64,000 bases of DNA, taken from the NCBI RefSeq assembly GCF_013072695.1, contig NZ_LXUK01000001.1, forward strand, positions 124,001 through 188,000, read 5' to 3'. Source of the stretch: Acinetobacter sp. Ac_5812 (GTDB lineage: Bacteria; Pseudomonadota; Gammaproteobacteria; Pseudomonadales; Moraxellaceae). Of this stretch, positions 17,939 to 28,400 are shown piece after piece (position 1 is the first letter of the stretch; every line of letters begins with the position of its first letter). The notes beneath the pieces are model-generated. The model was given only the letters and a program-made list of their open reading frames with translations, had not been told where the DNA came from and searched no databases. The position numbers and the translations under genes were made by a program.

Positions 17939-17969
17939 AAAAAGTGCATCTGTATAAGATGCACTTTTT
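17939..17969 (-). terminator. Terminator of the major pilin gene
   Basis: A 13-bp stem (AAAAAGTGCATCT, 17939-17951, with 17957-17969) surrounds loop GTATA, with a T run on the minus strand. It lies 18 bases after the pilin stop and partly insulates the second pilin gene. Confidence 0.9.
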
Positions 17970-17986
17970 ATCAAAACTAAATATAT

Positions 17987-18487
17987 TTAGTTAATTGTAC
18001 CAATAGAGCAAGCTTTATTTTCAAACTTTTTATCAACATCACTTACACAAGACCATGTACCATTTGAATCACGGAATAATTGAACATTTTTAGTATTAAT
18101 ACCAGGATTTCCAGTAGTAAATGTTAAAGTTATTGCACCTGAACCATTAGTTAAATCTTTAAGAACAATTTTACCAAATGATGGATTTACAATTCCTAAA
18201 TCTTCAGCGCGTTCACCACGAACCGCTGCTTGAGCATCTCCGGCACCTGGAGCTGATTCAGGAACTGCTGCTTTTGGTGCAGTTGTGCCATCTGGGAATT
18301 CACCATATTCCATCACGTATTCCTCCAAACCAGTCTTATTGGCCGAAACCGTTTGTACTGCCGCTGCAATATTTGAACGACCTACATAGTTTTGATATTG
18401 CGGAATCGCAATCGCAGCCAAGATACCAATGATCGCCACAACGATCATCAATTCGATAAGAGTAAAACCCTTTTGCATTGATTTCAT
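17987..18487 (-). CDS. pilA: Major type IV pilin (PilA/ComP-like)
   Basis: This 166-residue prepilin has leader MKSMQKG and mature start [20 protein letters not shown], then [19 protein letters not shown], the classical type IVa pattern with Glu5. Two Cys (WSCVSD, KACSIG) can form the C-terminal disulfide loop. A Pro/Ala/Ser/Gly-rich stretch ([14 protein letters not shown], about residues 74-88) is a candidate internal O-glycosylation site, since the protein ends in Asn and lacks a terminal Ser. I chose the ATG at 18487 because GGAGA precedes it, rather than the in-frame ATG three codons later. A sigma-54-like promoter lies upstream and a strong terminator downstream, as expected for an abundant subunit. 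Confidence 0.92.
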   Translation of the reverse strand: MKSMQKGFTLIELMIVVAIIGILAAIAIPQYQNYVGRSNIAAAVQTVSANKTGLEEYVMEYGEFPDGTTAPKAAVPESAPGAGDAQAAVRGERAEDLGIVNPSFGKIVLKDLTNGSGAITLTFTTGNPGINTKNVQLFRDSNGTWSCVSDVDKKFENKACSIGTIN

Positions 18488-18541
18488 AACATTTCTCCAA
18501 TGGATATTTTTTTATAAGCTTTTTTCAGCTATTTAGTAATT

Positions 18542-18557
18542 AGCATGTTTTATGCCA
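18542..18557 (-). promoter_or_regulatory. Sigma-54-like promoter of the major pilin
   Basis: The minus strand reads TGGCATAAAACATGCT, with GG and GC ten bases apart as RpoN requires, and TGGCA/TGC halves. It lies 55 bases before the start codon. RpoN with PilSR drives pilA in Pseudomonas, so the same is plausible here. Confidence 0.55.
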
Positions 18558-18821
18558 GTCCTTAGCTTAGCTAATTTTAACCTAAAAAAACAGGGACTTA
18601 AAAAAAATTCATGCTGGATAAAATGAGAGCAATTCAGACATTTTAAGAAAAAAAATGACAAATAACGTCAGCTTTACTGCTTAATTATTCATTTTTTTAG
18701 CTAATGAATTTGATTACTTTCTACTTGTATGTAAATTGAGCGACTCAATTCACAGAAAATTTATTGATATTTTTTTTACCGCTTATCAGAAGATATTTGG
18801 AACAATCCACCGATAATAGAT

Positions 18822-18849
18822 TTAATGTACAGAACATTCTGCACATTAA
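18822..18849. repeat. 28-base near-perfect palindrome
   Basis: TTAATGTACAGAA (18822-18834) and TTCTGCACATTAA (18837-18849) are complementary at 12 of 13 positions around a two-base centre. It sits in the gap between the TPM gene (stop at 18901) and the major pilin promoter. No T run follows, so it is not a typical terminator. It could be an operator. The rest of the 413-base gap is A+T-rich and otherwise featureless apart from the pilin promoter. Confidence 0.6.
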
Positions 18850-18900
18850 TAGATTTTAAACAAAACAACAAGCTCTATTTTTGGATAGCAAGATCACGTT

Positions 18901-19461
18901 TTAATTTAGAATAATCGGTTCATTCGGCAATTCATTTTGCTCATTGAGGTCTGTTTTCACATAATACTGGTCTAGTATCTGTCCAATCTCCGCGACCCCA
19001 TTATTCACGGCCAGTAGATATTGCTTTTGAGCCAACAACAGTACGATGCTTTGACAGATCCTATTCCAAGTTTCAGTCGGTGTAGCATTTTTTAAACCGC
19101 GATCAATCACAATCTCGACTTTACGCTCACATAGATTGAGATAGAGCAATACACCACTATTCAGTTCGGTATCCCAAACTCCAAGCTCGGCAAACAATTG
19201 CTGAGCGCGTAAACGAGTATTTTGATGATAGGCTTGTGAACAAGGGATATGTCCTTCAATCACCACCTGAATCTCTCCGACATGGCCCTTTTCCGCTTGC
19301 TGGACGGCCTTGGCAATCTCGGCTCGATCTTGCTTACTAAAATAACGATGTGCTGATGAAACATAGAGGAAATGCTTAAACCAACGCTTCAAACTCGGTT
19401 GCACATGCTCATCCAGTTTAGGCTGAGTAATAATCTGTGTTGTATCTGTCTTGGTTACCAT
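18901..19461 (-). CDS. TPM-domain protein without signal peptide
   Basis: This 186-residue protein has a single TPM (DUF477) domain, seen in GHVGEIQVVIEGHIP, LRAQQLFAELGVWDTE and NSGVLLYLNLCERKVEIVIDRGL. No signal peptide is evident; the nearest hydrophobic run is short. It overlaps the preceding larger TPM protein by seven bases, so the two are translationally coupled, and lemA lies upstream. TPM proteins paired with LemA are widespread and envelope-associated; proposed roles include assisting membrane-protein maturation. The function here is unknown. Confidence 0.8.
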   Translation of the reverse strand: MVTKTDTTQIITQPKLDEHVQPSLKRWFKHFLYVSSAHRYFSKQDRAEIAKAVQQAEKGHVGEIQVVIEGHIPCSQAYHQNTRLRAQQLFAELGVWDTELNSGVLLYLNLCERKVEIVIDRGLKNATPTETWNRICQSIVLLLAQKQYLLAVNNGVAEIGQILDQYYVKTDLNEQNELPNEPIILN

Positions 19462-20525
19462 GAGCCTGATGCTCCTCCCCCGCCAAAGCTACCGCCGCCG
19501 CCACTATAACCACCGCCACTGCCGCCGCCAAAACCACCTCCGCCGCCACCGCGACCACCACCTGATAGAAAGGCTTGGAAAATCAGTTGCGCCAACGAGG
19601 TGATTAATAAAAAGAAAATCCCGACACCAAGCAATAAACTCATCATTAGACCCGCACCGTTGACCAAACCAGCAACGGTTGCAGCCACAGCTGCAGTGGA
19701 AGCACTTAAACGATTACCGACAATAAATGAACCGACGACACCTGCTACCAGAATGAATAACGCCATGGTGAGGGTGTTGTCTTTAGCCTGCTGTGCTTGG
19801 ATTGCTTGTTCATGCCGATCTTTCAACTCTTGGGCGGCTTGCTGTGCAATCTCTGGGTCTAAATTGACGATACGACTGATTTCATCTAATCCCGTAGAAA
19901 TCCCTTGTGCGTATTGCCCCTGTTTAAAGTAGGGTGTGATTTGATTGCGGATAATTCGGCTCAATACCACATCAGGCAGTACGCCCTCCAGGCCATAACC
20001 CGTCAAGATCTGGATATTACGGTCATTGACTGCAATTGCCATCAATAAACCATTATCGCGTTTGGCTGAGCCAAGCTGCCATTTTTCACCCGTTCTCAAA
20101 GCAAAATCAAAAATTGCTTCCTGCCCAGTGGTCGGTACAATAATCACCCCGATTTGTGCTTTACCTTGCTGATACAGACTGAGAATTTTCTGATTGAGCT
20201 GCTGCATTTCAGCATCACTCAATACTTTGGCCTGATCAATCACGGGTTGATTTAAAGTTGGCAAACCACGAATCGATTCGCCCTCTGCCATGTCATTCGC
20301 CACTTCTGGCAATGCAGGAGTTTCAGCATTTGGCGTGGCTGGTGTAGTCGTCGTTTTATTCTTTTGCTGCTCTTGGATAATTTTACCCGCAACAAGCACA
20401 TCACTTTGATCGGTTGCGGTCGCGACTTCAGCCCAAACCGCATGTTGGAAAAACAGTGTCGCAAAAATAATGGTTAAAACAGCTAAGATTCGCTGCTTTA
20501 AGCTCTGCTTAAACACGTTCAACAT
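19455..20525 (-). CDS. YgcG-type TPM-domain membrane protein with Gly-rich tail
   Basis: This 356-residue protein has an N-terminal signal peptide (KQRILAVLTIIFATLFFQHAVWA), a TPM domain at about 90-220 (GKAQIGVIIVPTTG, DNGLLMAIAVNDRNIQILTGYGLEGVLPD) and two hydrophobic segments near 260-320. An extreme Gly-rich tail ends in GASGSW. That architecture is the YgcG family. The ATG at 20525 has GAGGAG eight bases upstream, so I prefer it to an in-frame GTG at 20540. It lies between lemA and a second TPM gene in one operon. Confidence 0.88.
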   Translation of the reverse strand: MLNVFKQSLKQRILAVLTIIFATLFFQHAVWAEVATATDQSDVLVAGKIIQEQQKNKTTTTPATPNAETPALPEVANDMAEGESIRGLPTLNQPVIDQAKVLSDAEMQQLNQKILSLYQQGKAQIGVIIVPTTGQEAIFDFALRTGEKWQLGSAKRDNGLLMAIAVNDRNIQILTGYGLEGVLPDVVLSRIIRNQITPYFKQGQYAQGISTGLDEISRIVNLDPEIAQQAAQELKDRHEQAIQAQQAKDNTLTMALFILVAGVVGSFIVGNRLSASTAAVAATVAGLVNGAGLMMSLLLGVGIFFLLITSLAQLIFQAFLSGGGRGGGGGGFGGGSGGGYSGGGGSFGGGGASGSW

Positions 20526-20561
20526 ACGGTAACTCCTCACAGTTCAAAACAATTTCAGATA

Positions 20562-21152
20562 TTAATTAAATGAAACTGTTGGCGCTTGCTGTGCAGACTG
20601 TTCCGCTTTAAAGTTTTCTTTGGTTTTCATGCCAATGACTTTAGCAGTCAACGCTTGAGGGAATTGGCGTACATAGCCGTTGTAATCTTGAACCGTGGTA
20701 ATATAACGATTACGCGCAACCGCGATACGGTTTTCAGTACCTTCAAGTTGTGCTTGTAAATCACGGAATTGCTCATTGGCTTTTAAGTCAGGATAACTTT
20801 CTGAAACCGCAATCAAACGCGATAATGCACCCGTCAATTGGCTTTGTGCCTGTTGGTATTTCTCAAATAGCGCTGGATCTTCCAACACTTCTTTATCGAC
20901 TTTTAATCCCGCAACATTAGAACGTGCCTGAGTAACTTCAACCAAAACCTGCTCTTCATGTTTGGCATAGCCTTTCACCACATTGACTAAATTCGGTACC
21001 AAATCGGCACGGCGTTGGTATTGGTTTTGAACTTCAGACCAAGAAGCTGTCACTGCCTCGTCTTTGACTTGCAAAGTGTTATAACCACAACCGGTAAATA
21101 ACAATGTGCTTGCCAATACCGTTGCCAGTGCGGTTTGTTTGATGATTTTCAT
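20562..21152 (-). CDS. lemA: LemA family protein
   Basis: This 196-residue protein starts with a lipoprotein-like signal (TVLASTLLFTGCGYN, with a Cys in a lipobox), followed by the LemA signature: WSEVQNQYQRRADLVPNLVNVVKGYAKHE, then helices ending RNRYITTVQDYNGYVRQFPQ. LemA proteins are helical bundles at the envelope that nearly always neighbour TPM/YgcG genes, as here. Role in bacteria is not settled. It is the first gene of the three-gene operon with GAGGAT ahead of the ATG. Confidence 0.93.
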   Translation of the reverse strand: MKIIKQTALATVLASTLLFTGCGYNTLQVKDEAVTASWSEVQNQYQRRADLVPNLVNVVKGYAKHEEQVLVEVTQARSNVAGLKVDKEVLEDPALFEKYQQAQSQLTGALSRLIAVSESYPDLKANEQFRDLQAQLEGTENRIAVARNRYITTVQDYNGYVRQFPQALTAKVIGMKTKENFKAEQSAQQAPTVSFN

Positions 21153-21266
21153 AAAAATTTATCCTCAAGTTTTTCTTTATATTTTTGCGATAATTCATTG
21201 TAATGAGATTTTTTGTCGGCTGTGTAACATTTATTAAAGTTGCTTTATCTGAATTTAAATAAAAAA

Positions 21267-21296
21267 GGCATTACTCAAGAATCTTGATGTAATGCC
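21267..21296 (-). terminator. Terminator of the PF10118 hydrolase gene
   Basis: A long stem (21267-21280 with 21282-21296, one-base bulge) of GGCATTAC-TCAAGA type is followed on the minus strand by six T. It lies 34 bases after the stop at 21330 and upstream of lemA. Confidence 0.85.
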
Positions 21297-21329
21297 ATGC
21301 TAAGCAACTTTGATGGTATTGGATGATGA

Positions 21330-22238
21330 TTAACTATAAATTTTAGAAGCGGTTTCCTCTTGGAAGCTTGCCATACCATATTCATCTGCCATGCGTGCTT
21401 TCCAGTAATTTACCAATGCGGTGTAATCATGTTTGGCTGGATGAAAATCAGCTTGATAGTAAGATAAATACTCAGGAATCAACTGTAATAGCATTTTACT
21501 GAGTAAATACATGCCAAACAGATTGCCACCCAATTTCGGTAAGCTCTTCCATTTATCCTGCCAGATCAACCGCGTGGTTGCATAAAACGTCAGGCTAGCA
21601 AAGCCAGTCGTTACACTGCGCATCAGTAAGCGGCGGATACGATCATCGCCATAGACTTCTTGGTAGACATCAAATGCCACCGAACGATGCTCGATTTCTT
21701 CAATTGCATGCCAAACCCAAAGCTTCATCGCATCATCATCTAGCGTACTGAGAATTTCTGGGTGTTTTAAAATATAACCGCCTAACATCGCTGTGAAATG
21801 TTCAAAAGCGCAAGTTAAGGCCAGTTGTAATTTCGGGTGAATATTTCGCAACATATCATCCCGTTTCGCCAACCACGCCTGAAAACGATCGAGATTATAA
21901 TCCTCACGTCGCCAAGCATCGTTAAACTCTGTATGTGCTTTGGAGTGCATCGCCTCTTGCCCAATAAATGCCGCAATCTGCGCCTGTAGCTGAGGGTCTT
22001 GTACTTTATCTCGAACATTGCGGACACTATTCACAAAATACTGTTCTCCAATTGGAAATGTTGAAGACAGTGCTGTTAATAGATGTGACATGACTGGAGA
22101 ATTAGCAAAATAATGACGTTTGATTTTTTTCGGATTAAATTGCAAACGTCGTACTGTAATTCCCAATGCTTTAGGACGATTTAAATAATTTTTTTCCACA
22201 TTCACATTTGCAAGAGCCATCTCGATTGCCTGCATCAT
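21330..22238 (-). CDS. Predicted metal-dependent hydrolase (PF10118 family)
   Basis: This 302-residue protein has a ferritin-like helical pattern with acidic and His ligands typical of the family: GQEAMHSKAHTEFND (about 90-105), TCAFEHFTAMLG and HAIEEIEHRSVAFDVY (about 180-195). The E...EHF and EEIEHR motifs suggest a di-metal centre. No substrate is known for this family and membrane association is likely from hydrophobic stretches near the C-terminus. Two consecutive ATG codons could start it; GGGAA precedes both. It is transcribed alone, with a terminator downstream. Confidence 0.78.
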   Translation of the reverse strand: MMQAIEMALANVNVEKNYLNRPKALGITVRRLQFNPKKIKRHYFANSPVMSHLLTALSSTFPIGEQYFVNSVRNVRDKVQDPQLQAQIAAFIGQEAMHSKAHTEFNDAWRREDYNLDRFQAWLAKRDDMLRNIHPKLQLALTCAFEHFTAMLGGYILKHPEILSTLDDDAMKLWVWHAIEEIEHRSVAFDVYQEVYGDDRIRRLLMRSVTTGFASLTFYATTRLIWQDKWKSLPKLGGNLFGMYLLSKMLLQLIPEYLSYYQADFHPAKHDYTALVNYWKARMADEYGMASFQEETASKIYS

Positions 22239-22334
22239 TTCCCGGACTGGGTTTGAGTATTGCGCTGAGAAAATGGCAATGACAGGGCAAAAAAGCTTAT
22301 AAAGTTTGCCAAAACTACCAAAATGATGATTGGT

Positions 22335-23744
22335 CTATAACGATGATGTAGATGCCACACATTCTGATTGTCTAATTTTTCTCAAGCTCCATATGGCTGC
22401 AAGAAACAGTCCACCCATGATTGCCACGACCATATGAAATGCCAATAACTGCGCCTGAGCCATCGAATAATGCAAGCTTACAACACTCCATTGAATGATA
22501 AATGCAGTTAATGTGCCTAATACCGCAATCCCAAAAGTCAGTCCAAGTTGTCTGAGCATATTTAAAATTGCAGCGGCAAAGCTGGCATCTGCCTGTGATA
22601 CTGCATGCAAGCTCAAGGTACTCGAACTCGGCACGATCAATCCAATGCCTGCACCCATCATGCCACTTAAGCCAATAAACAGCAGATATGAAGAATTACT
22701 CTGAAAACTGACCATCGCGATCAATGCAACGCCTGAGATCAGCAACCCGATCCGAAGCAATGACAATGCGCCATAACTTTGCTGCAAGCGTCCAAAGCAG
22801 ATGGAAACCAGCGCCTGCATCAGAAATTGTGGGGCAATCAGCCAACCGGCTTGCGCTGCACTTAAATGAACCTGTTCCTGATAAAACAAGGCAAACACAA
22901 ATAAGGAGCTATAGCCTGCAAATCCCAATAGAAATGAAATCAGATTAAAGCGCAAAAAAATGCGATTATGGAATAAATGACGTGGCACCAGAGGGTGCGA
23001 GACTTTATTTTGATGTCGAATAAAAATTAGAGCAAAGGCAATGGAGATAAGAAAACTAAAACTGATCAGATAGCCGATATGGGCTTGCTGTACCATGATA
23101 ATGCTATAGGTCAGCGTTGCAATTGCAATCACGCTATAAATCAGCCCTAAATAGTCAAAACTTACTTTTTGCTGGCTTGAATCTGCTTCAATCCCTTTCC
23201 AACCTAAAAACAAGGCCAATAATCCAACGGGTAGATTTAACCAAAAAATACTCTGCCAGCCTAGATAATGCACCATGAGGCCACCCATGAGTGGCCCAAC
23301 AATTAAGGCAAAAGCACTGAATGAACTCCAGTTGCCAATTTCTCGTGCCTTGCGATTGGCTTGGGTAAAATGATGTACGATGATTGCAAGGGTTAAAGGA
23401 ATCAGCATCGCCCCCGCAATACCTTGAATTACTCGCCCAACAAGCAATAAACTAAAATCTGGCGCAGCGGCACAGATTACAGAGCCAAAAATAAAGATCA
23501 CGACACCCGTCAACCACAGACGTTTGCGTCCTAACCACTGACTTAACGCTCCCACCGCCAACATTAAACTCGACATACTCAGTGCATAGCTATCAATCAC
23601 CCACTGTAAATCAGCAAGATGACTATTAAACTGAGTTTGAATTGCGGTTAAAGCCAAATTCACACTGCTCAAATCCACCAAGCAAAGAAAAGTACTGGTA
23701 TACAGTGCAGCAATTAACAACCTGTCATTGAGTTTCGATGTCAT
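22335..23744 (-). CDS. DHA2-type MFS exporter, probably iron-regulated
   Basis: This 469-residue MFS transporter has multiple membrane helices and strong EmrB/DHA2 features: LDLSSVNLALTAIQTQF in helix 1, WVIDSYALSMSSLMLAVGALS, the motif-A loop LSQWLGRKRLW and motif C (LIVGPLMGGLMVHYLGWQSIFWLNLPVG). Such proteins export drugs, siderophores or other small molecules by proton antiport. I prefer the ATG at 23744 to an in-frame GTG at 23756. A Fur box 28 bases upstream suggests induction in low iron, so siderophore or metallophore export is a reasonable idea, but no biosynthesis genes are adjacent. Confidence 0.85.
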   Translation of the reverse strand: MTSKLNDRLLIAALYTSTFLCLVDLSSVNLALTAIQTQFNSHLADLQWVIDSYALSMSSLMLAVGALSQWLGRKRLWLTGVVIFIFGSVICAAAPDFSLLLVGRVIQGIAGAMLIPLTLAIIVHHFTQANRKAREIGNWSSFSAFALIVGPLMGGLMVHYLGWQSIFWLNLPVGLLALFLGWKGIEADSSQQKVSFDYLGLIYSVIAIATLTYSIIMVQQAHIGYLISFSFLISIAFALIFIRHQNKVSHPLVPRHLFHNRIFLRFNLISFLLGFAGYSSLFVFALFYQEQVHLSAAQAGWLIAPQFLMQALVSICFGRLQQSYGALSLLRIGLLISGVALIAMVSFQSNSSYLLFIGLSGMMGAGIGLIVPSSSTLSLHAVSQADASFAAAILNMLRQLGLTFGIAVLGTLTAFIIQWSVVSLHYSMAQAQLLAFHMVVAIMGGLFLAAIWSLRKIRQSECVASTSSL

Positions 23745-23771
23745 TATTTTATCCACTCACCATAACAAAAA

Positions 23772-23786
23772 TGAGAATTATTATCA
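23772..23786. promoter_or_regulatory. Fur box upstream of the MFS exporter
   Basis: TGAGAATTATTATCA on the plus strand reads TGATAATAATTCTCA on the minus strand, matching the 7-1-7 Fur consensus at 14 of 15 positions. It lies 28 bases before the exporter start codon, overlapping the expected promoter. Confidence 0.75.
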
Positions 23787-23873
23787 TTAATAGCATAGCA
23801 ATTTATTGAACACTTGTTAAAGTTTTTATTTACTTTGGCCACAACAATTAGATTACAGATCATCAACCCGATA

Positions 23874-23904
23874 AAAAAGCCCAAGCATGAGGCTTGGGCT
23901 TTTT
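23874..23904. terminator. Terminator of gltBD
   Basis: A 13-bp stem AAAAAGCCCAAGC (23874-23886) with its complement at 23892-23904 and loop ATGAG has T runs on both strands. It lies 26 bases after the gltD stop. Confidence 0.9.
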
Positions 23905-23929
23905 AACAACTTAAATAAAGAATAAGAGC

Positions 23930-25384
<1,455 letters not shown>

Positions 25385-25422
25385 TCATCTCTGCACCTGC
25401 CTATGTCTATGCAGTCGTGGAA

Positions 25423-28400
25423 TTATTGTGGATCAGCTTGGGTTGTTTTCAAAAGCGTTTGCAAATTAGCAGCTTTTGGTTTTACCAGCCAGAACTTACG
25501 ACTATAGAAGTCGAACTCATTACGGATCTTGTAGGCCCAAGCACTACCCGTCTCTTGGATATGTTCGTCAAGAATACGCAGTAGATTTTCTTTGTGGTCT
25601 TCCATCGCTTCTGTAGAAATACGATTGAGATCAATAAGTTCGTGGTTATAGTAGTCAACAAAGTCATTATCAAGGTCAAGTACATAAGCAAAACCACCGG
25701 TCATGCCTGCACCGAAGTTATGACCCACTTTACCCAATACGGTCACCACACCACCTGTCATATATTCACAACAGTGGTCGCCCGCACCTTCAATCACGGC
25801 AAATGCGCCCGAGTTACGAACCGCAAAACGCTCGCCCGCAGTTCCCGCCGCAAAGACTTTACCACCAGTCGCACCATATAAACAGGTGTTACCAATGATC
25901 GCAGTATTTTGCGTTTGGAATGGTGAACCTTTTGGTGGGAAGATCGATACTCGACCACCCGCCATACCTTTACCGACATAGTCGTTGGCATCACCTTCAA
26001 GTTTGATATGCAAACCACCTGCGTTCCAAACCCCAAGCGACTGACCTGCTGTACCGACAAGGTTCATCACCACTGGGCTGTTTTCCATACCCAAGTTGCC
26101 ATAACGGCGTGCAATTTCTCCTGAGATACGTGCACCAATCGAACGGTCACAGTTACCTACTGTGAAGTTGAATGAGCCGCCAGCACCTGCTTCAATTGCT
26201 GGTAACATCTCTGCCACCATTTTCTCCGCCAATACGCCTTTATCGAATGGTGCATTGCCTTGAACTTGGCAATATTGCGCCTTGCCTTCAGCAGCAGGAT
26301 GCGAAGTTAATAACGCACTAAGGTCAAGATGTGCGTGCTTGTCTGTTTCACCTGGTAAAACTTCAAGTAAATCAACACGGCCAATCAAGTCTTTTAATGA
26401 TGCAACACCAAGTGCAGCTAACCATTCACGCGTCTCTTCAGCAATAAACTTGAAGAAGTTGATCAGCATTTCTGGCTCGCCAATATAATGCTCTTGACGT
26501 AAATGATCTTGTTGCGTTGCAACACCAGTCGCACAGTTATTCAAATGGCAAATACGCAGGTATTTACAGCCTAAAGCAATCATCGGTGTCGAACCAAAAC
26601 CAAAGCTTTCAGCACCTAAAATTGCCGCTTTCACCACGTCTAAACCTGTTTTCAAACCGCCATCGGTTTGAACACGGACTTTACCACGCAAATCATTTAC
26701 ACGAAGGGCCTGATGCGCTTCACTTAAACCGAGTTCCCATGGTGAACCCGCATGGTGAATCGATGACAGTGGAGATGCTGCTGTACCACCGTCATAACCA
26801 GAAATGGTAATGAAGTCGGCATAGGCTTTTGCAACACCTGCCGCAATCGTTCCAACACCCGGCTCTGATACCAATTTTACCGATACCATCGCTTGCGGGT
26901 TGACTTGTTTTAAGTCAAAGATCAATTGCGATAAATCTTCAATCGAATAAATATCATGGTGCGGTGGTGGTGAAATCAAAGTCACACCTGGTACTGAGTA
27001 ACGTAAACGTGCAATTAAGCCATTCACTTTACCGCCTGGTAACTGACCACCTTCACCTGGTTTTGCACCCTGTGCAACTTTAATCTGCAACACTTCAGCA
27101 GAAGTTAAATATGCAGGAGTTACACCAAAACGACCTGATGCAATCTGTTTGATTTTCGAGTTACGGATTGTGCCATAACGCGCAGGATCTTCACCGCCCT
27201 CACCTGAGTTTGAACGACCACCAATGGTATTCATGGCAATTGCAATTGCTTCATGCGCTTCTGGTGATAATGCACCTAAAGACATGCCCGCAGAGTCAAA
27301 GCGTGGAAGAATATCTTCAATCGTTTCAACTTGATCTAAGGCAATCGAATTTGTTGTTTTTAACTTAAATAAGTCACGGATCGTTGCGACAGGACGGTTG
27401 TTGACCAGTTCTGCATATTCTTTAAAGTCAACGTATTGACCAGAACGAACCGCTTTATGCAAAGAGTTGATCACGTCAGGGTTGAACGCGTGATACTCTT
27501 TACCAAATACGAATTTAAGCAAACCACCTTGATCAATCGGCTTACGATGCTGCCAAGCTGTGGTTGCTAGTTTTTTCTGATCTTTCTCTAGGTCTGCAAA
27601 TGTTGCACCTTGAATACGGCTTGGTACGCCAAGGAAACATTTATCCACCACTTCAGATGATAGACCAACCGCCTCGAATAATTGACCACCGCGATAAGAG
27701 GCAACTGTTGAGATACCCATTTTAGAAAGGACTTTAAGTAAGCCTTTTTCCATCCCTTTACGGAAGTTCGCTTGCGCCTGAATTGGATCACCCAATAACT
27801 CGCCTTTTGCAACCAAATCATTGATCACATCATAAGCCAGATATGGATAAACTGCTGTCGCACCAAAGCCAAGCAATACTGCAAATTGATGTGGATCACG
27901 TGCAAAACCAGTTTCAACTAAAATGTTCGCATCGGTACGCAAACCCGTTTTAATTAAATGATGGTGAACCGCACCTGTTGCCAATGCTGCGTTTGCAGGT
28001 AAGAAACCTTCACGGAAGTTTTTATCCGTTAATACGATTAAGGTTTTACCATCACGTACGGCCTGTGCTGATTCTTCACAGATACGTGCAATTGCTGCTT
28101 GTAACCCTTCAGCTTCGACATAGTTCAGATCAATATCGACAACACCATAACCCTCGCGTTCTTTTTCAACATCACGAAGCTGCTGCATTTTTGAATTAGA
28201 CAATACAGGGCTTGAAATGATGATACGGTCTGCATGCTCTGGACCTTGCTCGAACACATTTTGTTCGCGACCCAAACAAGTTTCCAATGACATCACGATC
28301 GATTCACGTAATGGATCGATTGGCGGGTTGGTCACTTGTGCAAACTGCTGACGGAAATAGTCAGAAACATGGCGAACTTGACGAGACAATACCGCCATTG

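Noticed and set aside
19455..19600. Low-complexity Gly tail of the YgcG protein as a sequence artefact
   Set aside because: Gly-rich tails ending in SGSW-type residues are normal for this family.
23745..23756. GTG at 23756 as start of the MFS exporter
   Set aside because: The ATG four codons later fits the usual family start and leaves room for the promoter and Fur box; the GTG remains possible.
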